Positions 41,874 to 49,645 of a stretch of 64,000 bases of DNA are shown here, piece after piece. The stretch is from Clostridia bacterium (GTDB lineage Bacteria; Bacillota; Clostridia; Oscillospirales; Acutalibacteraceae), in NCBI GenBank assembly GCA_017428625.1, contig JAFRQM010000011.1, forward strand, positions 62,001 to 126,000, given 5' to 3'. The position numbers and the translations under genes are program-made. How positions within the stretch are numbered: position 1 is the stretch's first letter; each line of letters starts with the position of its first letter. The notes beneath the pieces are model-generated. The model saw nothing but the letters and a program-made list of their open reading frames with translations. It was not told the origin of the DNA and did no database searches.

Positions 41874-42674
41874 TCAAAATTGTGAAATAAGATAATTCAC
41901 CCAGATTTCGCAGGCCTCCTGCTTCAAGTGAATACCCTGACTTTCGGGGTCGCTGCAGTAATCATCATTTAGACAATTATTTTCATCTTTAAGATTCTGA
42001 TTTATGTCAATGTAATTCCAGCCGTTCTCTTTACACATTTTAATAAGGCAGGCATTAAATTCATCAACATTTTCATTAGTGAATTTCCCATGTTCTTTGG
42101 AAGCGATAATGGGAGTAACCGATTGAACATATATTTCAATTTCAGGATTATTTTCAATAATTCTGTTGATAAGTGTTTCGGCGTTTTCAATATCTTCATC
42201 AAACGGAAACAAACAGAAATCATTCATGCCGAGCATTATAAACGCTCTTTTTGCACCTATTTTTTTTACACCGTCTTCAACAAGAACAGTCTCACCCTGA
42301 TATTTAGGATGAATAGCGTCTTTCTGACCGGGTTCAAGAGTTGAATTATAATAACTCATACTGCCGTTGCATAGAAATTCAGCATTTGAAAGGCACTCAA
42401 AATTATTATTGCGTTGTTTTGTAACATAGTTTTTAAGGCTGAGAGTAACGCTGTCACCGATAAAAACCGAATCCGTAAAAAAAGCGTTGCCTTCTGCTTC
42501 GGGTATTTTAAGTTCTGAATTATCGTCAGATTGAAGAAAAGAAGAAAGAGAGTCTGAGGCAGACGGTAAAAGTGAAACTTTGAGTTCTTTTTCTACAGAT
42601 GAGCAGGATGTAAAGCAAAGAGTCAGAATTGTTATGCACAGTAATAATGCAAAACATCGAAATAAACGATTCAA
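41874..42674 (-). CDS. SGNH/GDSL-type lipoprotein esterase
   Basis: 266 residues. A TTG at 42674 lies eight bases after GGAGG and opens a lipoprotein signal (MNRLFRCFALLLCITILTLC with the SCSS lipobox about residue 24); the longer frame has no matching site. The SGNH block I is FIGDSVTLSL (Ser nucleophile), block III GMNDF, and block V SDPESQGIHL (Asp/His). The enzyme probably adds or removes acyl groups on surface polysaccharide outside the cell. It is the first gene of the five-gene minus-strand cluster and has a good promoter. Confidence 0.87.
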   Translation of the reverse strand: MNRLFRCFALLLCITILTLCFTSCSSVEKELKVSLLPSASDSLSSFLQSDDNSELKIPEAEGNAFFTDSVFIGDSVTLSLKNYVTKQRNNNFECLSNAEFLCNGSMSYYNSTLEPGQKDAIHPKYQGETVLVEDGVKKIGAKRAFIMLGMNDFCLFPFDEDIENAETLINRIIENNPEIEIYVQSVTPIIASKEHGKFTNENVDEFNACLIKMCKENGWNYIDINQNLKDENNCLNDDYCSDPESQGIHLKQEACEIWVNYLISQF

Positions 42675-42703
42675 AACACAATCCTCCACAATATATTGTA
42701 TTT

Positions 42704-42732
42704 ATTATAATCATTATAATAATTTATGTCAA
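42704..42732 (-). promoter_or_regulatory. Sigma-A promoter of the O-acylation cluster
   Basis: On the minus strand TTGACA (42732-42727), a 17-base spacer and TATAAT (42709-42704), 30 bases before the SGNH start. It is in the gap shared with the divergent ArsR gene. Confidence 0.85.
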
Positions 42733-42799
42733 TAAAATATTAAACAGTATTGTAAATTTTTATTTTTAATATATAATATTTTTGAAAGGAGAATAAAAT

Positions 42800-43180
42800 A
42801 TGGCTGACTTCTCTTTACCTCATCATCACAGCGACAAAGCCGAAGCTGTGAACATTAAAGCGACACTTGATAATATTGAGAATTTTCGCAAAGTTGCCGA
42901 TGTATTCAAACAATTGGGTGATTCAAGCAGATTGCGTATTTTCTGCCTGTTATGCCACAGGGAGGAATGTGTTGTTGACATTGCTGCAATGGTGGAGATG
43001 ACTACTCCCGCCGTATCACATCACCTGAAACAGTTGAAAGGCGCCGGATTGATTACTGCAAGACGTGAAGGCAAAGAAGTTTATTATAAAGCCTCCGATT
43101 CCATTGAAGCGGAATACCTTCACAAAACAGTTGATAAAGTGATGGATATCACCTGCCCAGGTTGCACGGAAATTAAATAA
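42800..43180 (+). CDS. ArsR/SmtB-family metal-sensing regulator
   Basis: 126 residues with a winged helix (about 30-110; FKQLGDSSRLRIFCLL, TTPAVSHHLKQLKGAGLI, REGKEVYYKASD). Possible metal ligands are the N-terminal HHH at residues 8-10, a single Cys in EECVVDIA on the alpha-3 position, and CPGC at the C-terminal end. Such proteins repress efflux genes and release DNA on binding metal. No metal pump or ATPase is adjacent; the gene is divergent from the O-acylation cluster promoter, whose -10/-35 lies within 100 bases. The metal and target are unknown. Confidence 0.87.
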   Translation: MADFSLPHHHSDKAEAVNIKATLDNIENFRKVADVFKQLGDSSRLRIFCLLCHREECVVDIAAMVEMTTPAVSHHLKQLKGAGLITARREGKEVYYKASDSIEAEYLHKTVDKVMDITCPGCTEIK

Positions 43181-43216
43181 AATAATCGCATCTATTACAG
43201 AAAGGTGATTTGTAAT

Positions 43217-43678
43217 ATGTTATTTGAATATGATTTGAATTATCAAAATTGTGAATGGGTAGAAATAGAAAATCACGATGATTATTTGAAGTTATTAAAA
43301 GCTTTAAAAAAGAAGACAAAATATATTGTAATTATTCAAATTGATGAAAAGAATGATAAAGATAAACATATTATTCAAGCAAATAAATCACTTGAATTAG
43401 CAGAAAATGGTTTTACTACCGCTTATTTCAGCACAATTACATCCCTTCCCGGAAAAATGAAATATGTATTCAAAAGGCCTGAAAATGAATCGGAGTTTTT
43501 TGACTATCTTGAAAAATTCAATACATTTTTTGACAGAAAAAAGTTTGGAATTGATGATATTGGATTTCTGAACAACAGAATGAAAGTGCTTGCCTATACA
43601 ATCACGCATGAAGAATTGACTGGAGTTGACAAAGATTTTTGGCAAATGATTAACGATGAAAAATATTATCAGTTTTAA
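43217..43678 (+). CDS. Small protein of unknown function
   Basis: 153 residues from the ATG at 43217, behind AAAGGTGATTTG. I do not recognise a family. It is acidic and aromatic-rich (YDLNYQNCEWVEIENHDDYLKLL, FFDYLEKFNTFF), with no signal peptide or membrane segment and an ordered-looking alternation of strand and helix. Base composition is a little more AT-rich than neighbours, which may hint at a recent origin. It follows the ArsR gene by 36 bases and may share its transcript. Confidence 0.7.
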   Translation: MLFEYDLNYQNCEWVEIENHDDYLKLLKALKKKTKYIVIIQIDEKNDKDKHIIQANKSLELAENGFTTAYFSTITSLPGKMKYVFKRPENESEFFDYLEKFNTFFDRKKFGIDDIGFLNNRMKVLAYTITHEELTGVDKDFWQMINDEKYYQF

Positions 43679-43726
43679 ATGCATAAAATTAATAGAACTG
43701 TAACAGTTTAATTATTATCCGGCAAT

Positions 43727-43760
43727 AAAAGCACGAAGATCATATCTCCGTGCTTTTATA
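43727..43760. terminator. Bidirectional terminator between convergent genes
   Basis: AAAAGCACG (43727-43735) and CGTGCTTTT (43749-43757) form a 9-bp stem, followed by TAT on the + side and TTTT on the minus side, so it serves both strands. Confidence 0.85.
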
Positions 43761-43770
43761 AATGTTATCA

Positions 43771-45012
43771 TTATTTTACTGTAACCTTATGAAAAACTTT
43801 TTTACCCTTTTTGATAATAAGCGGTTTTTCCTTAATTGTTTCTGCTGAAAATGAAGTAAAAGAATCTGTAATCTTCTCATCATTTACAGTAACACTGCCT
43901 TGAGAAATAAGTGTTTTTGCATCCCTGCCCGACTGCGCAAGATTTGTCACAGTCAGAATTTTATATAATGCTATGCTGCCGTCTGAAAAATCATCATCCG
44001 AAAGTTCGGTGGAGGGCATATCACTGTTGTCAGTTCCGCTGCCGAAAAGAGCTTTTGCTGTGTTTTGTGCCTTGACTGCTTCTTCTTCACCGTGAACAAG
44101 TTTTGTAAGTTCATAAGCAAGAATCTCTTTTGCCATGTTAAGCCGGCTGCCCTCCCATGAATCCATTTTGTCAATTTCATTAAGAGGAAGGAATGTGAGC
44201 ATTCTTATACATTTGAGAACATCGTCATCGGCTACATTACGCCAATATTGATAAAAGTCGTATGGTGATGTTTTTTCGGGATTGAGCCATACAGCGCCGG
44301 AGACAGTTTTACCCATTTTTTTGCCTTCGGAATTGAGAAGAAGAGTTATAGTCATCGCCTGAGCTTTAGCATCCTGCTCTTCAAGACCCATTTTTTTACG
44401 GATAAGTTCTCTGCCGAAAAGCATATTGCTCCACTGATCATCACCACCGAACTGAAGGTTGCAGCCGTAATTATTATACAGATAATAGAAATCGTAACTT
44501 TGCATAATCATATAGTTGAATTCAAGGAATGAAAGACCTTTTTCCATTCTCTGCTTATAGCACTCAGCACGAAGCATATTGTTAACGGAAAAATAAGGTC
44601 CGACATCGCGCAAAACATCTATGTAATTTAAGTCAATAAGCCAGTCTGCATTATTGAGAAGAAGTGCTTTGCCGTCTGAAAAATCAATAAAACGACTCAT
44701 CTGTTTTTTGAAACAGTCAACATTATGCTGAATAGTTTCTTCTGTCATCATTTTTCGCATATCCGTTTTGCCGGAAGGGTCACCTATCATAGCGGTAGCG
44801 CCGCCGATAAGAGCGATAGGCTTGTTGCCTGCCATCTGAAGCCTTTTCATAAGACAAAGCGCCATAAAATGGCCGACATGCAGACTGTCGGCTGTAGGGT
44901 CAAATCCAATATAAAAAGTTGCTTCGCCTTTATTTATAAGAGATTTAACTTTTTCTTCATCTGTTACCTGAGCAATAAGCCCTCTGGCAACCAATTCATC
45001 ATAAATAGTCAT
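43771..45012 (-). CDS. tyrS: Tyrosyl-tRNA synthetase
   Basis: 413 residues of class I TyrRS. The HIGH motif is HVGH in DPTADSLHVGHFM, the KMSKS loop is KKMGKT, and an S4-type RNA-binding domain ends the protein. It charges tRNA-Tyr. The gap to the upstream gene is 18 bases, so no T-box fits and the gene is read from the operon promoter far upstream. Last gene of the minus-strand run from nusB. Confidence 0.95.
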   Translation of the reverse strand: MTIYDELVARGLIAQVTDEEKVKSLINKGEATFYIGFDPTADSLHVGHFMALCLMKRLQMAGNKPIALIGGATAMIGDPSGKTDMRKMMTEETIQHNVDCFKKQMSRFIDFSDGKALLLNNADWLIDLNYIDVLRDVGPYFSVNNMLRAECYKQRMEKGLSFLEFNYMIMQSYDFYYLYNNYGCNLQFGGDDQWSNMLFGRELIRKKMGLEEQDAKAQAMTITLLLNSEGKKMGKTVSGAVWLNPEKTSPYDFYQYWRNVADDDVLKCIRMLTFLPLNEIDKMDSWEGSRLNMAKEILAYELTKLVHGEEEAVKAQNTAKALFGSGTDNSDMPSTELSDDDFSDGSIALYKILTVTNLAQSGRDAKTLISQGSVTVNDEKITDSFTSFSAETIKEKPLIIKKGKKVFHKVTVK

Positions 45013-45030
45013 ATTTATATCCTTTCAGTT

Positions 45031-45816
45031 TTATTCAAGCGCTGCTTTAAGAACGGGCAACGCATTTTTTGCGTCTTCATAAAAGTTATCTGTTCCTGCT
45101 TCGACAGAACAGGTTTCAACGCCGGTGTAAATCAAATTGTTAATAAAACCTTTCTGATTAAAACCGTCATTTTGTTTCGGATAAACTCGTCTTGTATTAC
45201 CGCCGACAGGGTTGGAAGTATGCGCGTGAACAAGTATTCCGCTTAGGTTTTTAATTGAATCAATCGGTTCATTCATACATACCATATGATAAACATCCGC
45301 AAGAACTTTAAGGTTTTCTATGCCGGCTTCTTCAATAATATCAACACTTTCTCTGACTGTATTGAAAATGTTACACTCTTCTTTTCGGAGCGGTTCAATA
45401 ACAACCGTAATATTATGTTCAGTTGCCATCGGACAAATTATGTTTTTTAAATCCCATACTATTTCACCAATTCCGTCATTTATTGACATTGAATCCGGAA
45501 TATTTCTTGCGCCGCCGGAGCCGAAAATAACCTTTTCAATTCCAAGAAAATCTGCCCGTCTGAAAAACCGTTTAAGATAATCTTTAATTAAATCTTTGTC
45601 GCTTTGTTGCCCTGCCAATTTAATTTCCGACGGAAAAAAGCCGTTTGCAACCGGCATCGGCAATCCGATTTTAACAAACTCAGTATAGTATTTTTCAAAA
45701 TCGTCATCGGATAAAGAAGTTATAGCACCGCAACCGCCCTCAGCATAATCATAACCAAACTGTTTTAAAATTTTTACTCTTTCAATATCAGCCGAACAGC
45801 ATGCCCCGAATTTCAT
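45031..45816 (-). CDS. Sugar phosphate isomerase/epimerase-type TIM-barrel protein
   Basis: 261 residues from the ATG at 45816, behind GAGGTG and 11 bases after the recN stop. It has the xylose-isomerase-like TIM-barrel pattern: SMKFGACCSAD, IEKVIFGSGG, TVVIEPLRKEECN, LKVLADVYHM and ILVHAHTSNP, with metal ligands Glu, Asp, His in the usual order. The family contains sugar epimerases, isomerases and AP endonuclease IV relatives; the substrate is unknown. It sits between recN and tyrS and its role there is not apparent. Confidence 0.8.
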   Translation of the reverse strand: MKFGACCSADIERVKILKQFGYDYAEGGCGAITSLSDDDFEKYYTEFVKIGLPMPVANGFFPSEIKLAGQQSDKDLIKDYLKRFFRRADFLGIEKVIFGSGGARNIPDSMSINDGIGEIVWDLKNIICPMATEHNITVVIEPLRKEECNIFNTVRESVDIIEEAGIENLKVLADVYHMVCMNEPIDSIKNLSGILVHAHTSNPVGGNTRRVYPKQNDGFNQKGFINNLIYTGVETCSVEAGTDNFYEDAKNALPVLKAALE

Positions 45817-45827
45817 ACTACACCTCT

Positions 45828-47504
45828 TCAATCCCAATAGATTCCCGCGTTAATCAACATTTCGTGGGCGTTTTCAAGTTGTAACTGAGTTATTTCAAGG
45901 CCGCCCATAATTCTCGCAAGTTCCTGTTTTCTCTGTTCAAAGTTCAGAGGTTCAACATTTGTGTAGGTTGAACCGTCGGAAACAGACTTTGATATTTTAA
46001 GATGATAATTTGCAGTTGAAGCAATCTGAGCCAGGTGAGTTATGCAGATAACCTGCCTGCCTTCAGAAACCTCTCTTAATTTCAAAGCAATTTTTTGCGC
46101 CGCTCTGCCACTGACGCCGGAATCAATTTCATCAAAAATTAATGTTCCTATATCATCTTTTGCAGAGATAACATTTTTTATTGCGAGCATAATTCTTGAG
46201 AGTTCGCCGCCGGAAGCGATTTTTGCGAGCGATTTCGGTTCTTCACCGGCATTTGCACTGATTAAGAACTCAATATTATCTGCGCCCTTTGAAGAATAAA
46301 CCGCAGGAGTTATTTTGACAACAAACTTGACATCGGGCATATCAAGAAACGAAAGTTCTTCACAAACACGGTTTTCAAAATACTCAGCGGCTTTTCTTCG
46401 AGAAGCGGTCAACAAAGAAGCTTTGGTTTTTAATTGTTCTGATAATACAGCCAGTTTTTCTTCAAGATGTGATGCGTTAATATCAGACTGAAGAATATTT
46501 TGTTTTTCTTCTTTCATCGTTTCAAGGGCTGCAAGCGCCGATTTTTCAGTTCCTCCGTATTTTGCCGTAATTCTGAAAATCTGATCAAGCCTTTCTTCAA
46601 TACCTGACAATTCATCTTCATTGAATGTGAAATTGTCATTAACATTTCTTATTTCAGCCATCAGCTCATTTGCGGAAGCACTGATTTCTTCAATTGTTTC
46701 GGTAAGCCGTAAAGCATCATCTGAAAAAGCCGAAGCGGATATTAAAGCATCTTTACAGTTATTCAGCAAGTCACAGGCTCCGGCTCCGGTTCCGTTTTCA
46801 TCTGAAAGAAATGAATGAGCTTTTTCAAATGCTTTTTTTATATTTTTTGCATTAAGGCACAACTTTTTCCTTTTTGTTAATTCTTCTTTTTCGCCATCGA
46901 CAAGGGCGGCATTTTCTAGTTCATTTATCTGGTAATCGAGAAAGTCAGCTCTTTTGGCTTTTTCATCTTCATCTGTATATAAACTGTCAAGTTTTCTTTT
47001 AACTGAAACAAGTTCGGAAAAACACTTTTTATAATCCTTTTTTATAGATTCATTTTCAGCAACGCCGTCAATAAAAATAATATGTTTCTCGGGTTCAAGC
47101 AAAGCCTGACTGTCATGCTGACCGTGAATGTTAACAGCCAGCGCACCGATTGTTTTAAGCATACCTACTGTAGCGGGATTACCGTTGATTTTGCAAATAT
47201 TGCGACCGTCCGAATTAAGAACTCTGTTGATAACAAGAGTGTTATCACATTCAATTCCCATTTCTGAAACGGAATTTCTTATTTCATCTGATATATTGTC
47301 AAAAACAGCCGTAACTTTAGCTGAAACTGCGCCTGTTCTGATAAGTTCCCTTGATGTTCTTTCGCCGAGAACAGCGCAAAGCGAATCAATAATAATCGAT
47401 TTGCCCGCACCCGTTTCGCCGGTGAGAACATTGAAACCGTTTTTAAATTCTATATCCGCCTTTTCAATTACGGCAATGTTTTCTATTTTCAGACTTTGAA
47501 GCAT
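45828..47504 (-). CDS. recN: DNA repair protein RecN
   Basis: 558 residues of an SMC-like ATPase. Walker A (GETGAGKSIIID) lies near the N-terminus and the signature/Walker B (SGGELSRIMLAIK, LIFDEIDSGVSG) near the C-terminus, with long coiled coils in between (about 150-360). RecN binds DNA ends in double-strand-break repair. It is in the conserved argR-recN order of Firmicutes and starts 18 bases after argR. Confidence 0.96.
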   Translation of the reverse strand: MLQSLKIENIAVIEKADIEFKNGFNVLTGETGAGKSIIIDSLCAVLGERTSRELIRTGAVSAKVTAVFDNISDEIRNSVSEMGIECDNTLVINRVLNSDGRNICKINGNPATVGMLKTIGALAVNIHGQHDSQALLEPEKHIIFIDGVAENESIKKDYKKCFSELVSVKRKLDSLYTDEDEKAKRADFLDYQINELENAALVDGEKEELTKRKKLCLNAKNIKKAFEKAHSFLSDENGTGAGACDLLNNCKDALISASAFSDDALRLTETIEEISASANELMAEIRNVNDNFTFNEDELSGIEERLDQIFRITAKYGGTEKSALAALETMKEEKQNILQSDINASHLEEKLAVLSEQLKTKASLLTASRRKAAEYFENRVCEELSFLDMPDVKFVVKITPAVYSSKGADNIEFLISANAGEEPKSLAKIASGGELSRIMLAIKNVISAKDDIGTLIFDEIDSGVSGRAAQKIALKLREVSEGRQVICITHLAQIASTANYHLKISKSVSDGSTYTNVEPLNFEQRKQELARIMGGLEITQLQLENAHEMLINAGIYWD

Positions 47505-47522
47505 AACCGGACCTCATCAGGT

Positions 47523-47975
47523 TTATTTTCTGAGAATATTGGCAATAGAATCCTTCATTTTTTCCGCAGATTCAACTGTTTTGCAAAGCGCAAAAATTGT
47601 GTCATCACCGGCTATTGTGCCGATAAGACCGTCCCAGTGCATTGAATCAAGAGCCGCGCAGGCAGCCTGCGCCATTCCGACATAACATTTGACAGCAACC
47701 ATATTACCTGCGTTTTCAACATTAACAACTGAGTGTTCGAAAATGCTCTTGTATTTACCGACAAGTTCTGTTGAATCACCTGAATCAACTGCATATCTGC
47801 TGTTGCCGTTTTCATCTGTTTTTTTAATAAGCCTTAAATCTTTTATATCCCTTGAAATTGTTGCCTGAGTGGTATTAAAACCGTTTTCTTTCAGCATTTC
47901 AAGAAGATCAGACTGAGTTGAAAGATTGTTTTCTTCAATTAACCTTAGTATTAACTGATGACGTTCTTTTTTCAT
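47523..47975 (-). CDS. argR: Arginine repressor ArgR
   Basis: 150 residues with a winged-helix DNA-binding N-terminus (about 4-65; MLKENGFNTTQATISRDIKDLRL) and the arginine-binding hexamerisation C-terminus (about 80-150; SMHWDGLIGTIAGDDTIF). It senses L-arginine and controls arginine synthesis and breakdown genes. No arg genes are in the window. It overlaps nadK by a base. Confidence 0.95.
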   Translation of the reverse strand: MKKERHQLILRLIEENNLSTQSDLLEMLKENGFNTTQATISRDIKDLRLIKKTDENGNSRYAVDSGDSTELVGKYKSIFEHSVVNVENAGNMVAVKCYVGMAQAACAALDSMHWDGLIGTIAGDDTIFALCKTVESAEKMKDSIANILRK

Positions 47976-48826
47976 TATCTCAAATCCTTTCTGTCAGAAA
48001 GTTTCTTGCTTAAAATATCAATAAAGTTATCTGATTTGATTCTGATAAACTGAGCTTTTTCTTCCGCACGATTAACCACAGCCCTGCAACCGGGTTCAAG
48101 AAGAGTAAAATCCTGTCCGTCAAGAGAAACTCTTAAAGGTTTATCTGAAAGCGAATTAACGGTAAGAACCGAATCAGGCCGAAGAATCAGAGGTCTGTCA
48201 AATAATGAATGCGAACAAACAGGTGTCAGTAAAATACTTTCAAGTTCAGGGTCAACAACAGAACCTCCTGCAGACAGCGAATAAGCGGTTGAGCCTGTTG
48301 GAGTGGCTGCAAGAATACCGTCGCAAAGATAACTGTCTATCAGTTTGTCACCGAGATAAACATTTATTGCCTCCATTCTCGGACCGCTTCCGCTTGAAAC
48401 ATAAACATCATTGACACAGTAATCGCAACTTAATTCTTCATCGCCTTTCATAATTTTTGCTTTAAGAATCAATCTGCAATCAAGATTGTAATCACCGCTT
48501 ATCAATCTGTCAAGAAGGTTTAATTCATGTTCTTCAAGACCTGCCATAAAAGCGAGTCTGCCTGAATTTATGCCCAAAACAGGTTTATTGCATCTGACTG
48601 CATTCTTTGCGGCGTGAATTATTGTAGCGTCACCGCCGACAGCAATTACGGCATCACAGTTTTTTACCGCTTCAACGTCATCGGCAAATTCAACACCTTT
48701 GAAAACATCAGAATACTCCTTCGGTAAAACGCAGACGGCCCCGAGAGAGATAAGTTTTGAACATATTTTTTTAGTCAGGTTCTCTGAGCCCTGACGTGAC
48801 ATATTAGGCAAAATACTGAAAATCAT
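47975..48826 (-). CDS. nadK: NAD kinase
   Basis: 283 residues. It phosphorylates NAD to NADP. The GGDATIIHAAK motif is in place of the common GGDGT, a variant also seen in Clostridia. The NDVYVSSGSG and TPTGSTAYSLSAGG motifs are intact. It lies between tlyA and argR, the normal Firmicute order, with two-base and one-base junctions. Confidence 0.95.
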   Translation of the reverse strand: MIFSILPNMSRQGSENLTKKICSKLISLGAVCVLPKEYSDVFKGVEFADDVEAVKNCDAVIAVGGDATIIHAAKNAVRCNKPVLGINSGRLAFMAGLEEHELNLLDRLISGDYNLDCRLILKAKIMKGDEELSCDYCVNDVYVSSGSGPRMEAINVYLGDKLIDSYLCDGILAATPTGSTAYSLSAGGSVVDPELESILLTPVCSHSLFDRPLILRPDSVLTVNSLSDKPLRVSLDGQDFTLLEPGCRAVVNRAEEKAQFIRIKSDNFIDILSKKLSDRKDLR

Positions 48827-48828
48827 TA

Positions 48829-49644
48829 TTATTCCTCCCTGTCGAGAGCATTATGTGATATTTCAGAAAGAAAATCTCCGTTTTTATCACATTTATTAAC
48901 AGGTTTTTCAGATTTTTTAATATAAAGCAAATATTCAATATTGCCTTCGGGTCCTTTTATGGGCGAGAAGTCAATATCAATAATATCAAAACCGTTTTCA
49001 AGTGCGAAAGCACAGATTTCATCAATAACAGACGCGAGAACTTTTTTATCTTTGACAACGCCTTTTTTATTAAGATATTCCCTTCCCGCTTCAAACTGAG
49101 GTTTAATGAGGCAGACAGATTCACCGTTTTCTTTCAAGAAATTTCTCATAACGGGTATTATTTTTTTCAGCGAAATAAAAGAAACATCAACACTTGAAAA
49201 ATCACACAATTCGTTAATATCATCTTTTGTTACATAGCGGAAATTTGTGCGTTCAAGGTTAACAACTCTTTCATTACACCTTAATTTCCAGGCAAGCTGA
49301 CCGTAGCCGACATCAATTGAATACACTTTTGATGCTCCGTTCTGAAGCATACAATCAGTAAACCCGCCTGTCGAAGCACCGATATCCATACAAACAGTGT
49401 TTATGAGATTCAGGTTAAAAGATTTAACTGCTTTTTCTAATTTTAAACCGCCTCTGCTAACATAAGGGTTAACCCTGCCCCTTATTTCAATTACATCTTC
49501 ATTTTTAACGGCAGTTCCGCTTTTTGTAATTTTTATATCATTGACAAAAACCGAACCTGCCATAATCATCGCTTTGGCTTTTTCCCGTGTTTCGGCAAGT
49601 CCGCGTTCAAATACAGCAACATCAAGTCGAATTTTATCGCTCAT
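48829..49644 (-). CDS. tlyA: TlyA-family rRNA methyltransferase
   Basis: 271 residues with an S4 RNA-binding domain at the N-terminus (about 1-60, ending in VSRGGLKLEKA) and an FtsJ-type methyltransferase (about 75-240: CMDIGASTGGFTDCML, SIDVGYGQLAWKLR). TlyA methylates 2'-OH of ribosomal RNA. The C-terminal tail is longer and Asp/Asn-rich. It lies between dxs and nadK with junctions of one and two bases. Confidence 0.94.
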   Translation of the reverse strand: MSDKIRLDVAVFERGLAETREKAKAMIMAGSVFVNDIKITKSGTAVKNEDVIEIRGRVNPYVSRGGLKLEKAVKSFNLNLINTVCMDIGASTGGFTDCMLQNGASKVYSIDVGYGQLAWKLRCNERVVNLERTNFRYVTKDDINELCDFSSVDVSFISLKKIIPVMRNFLKENGESVCLIKPQFEAGREYLNKKGVVKDKKVLASVIDEICAFALENGFDIIDIDFSPIKGPEGNIEYLLYIKKSEKPVNKCDKNGDFLSEISHNALDREE

Positions 49645-49645
49645 A

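Noticed and set aside
45013..45030. T-box leader for tyrS
   Set aside because: The gap is 18 bases, too short for a T-box; the same holds for asnS at 5281-5299.
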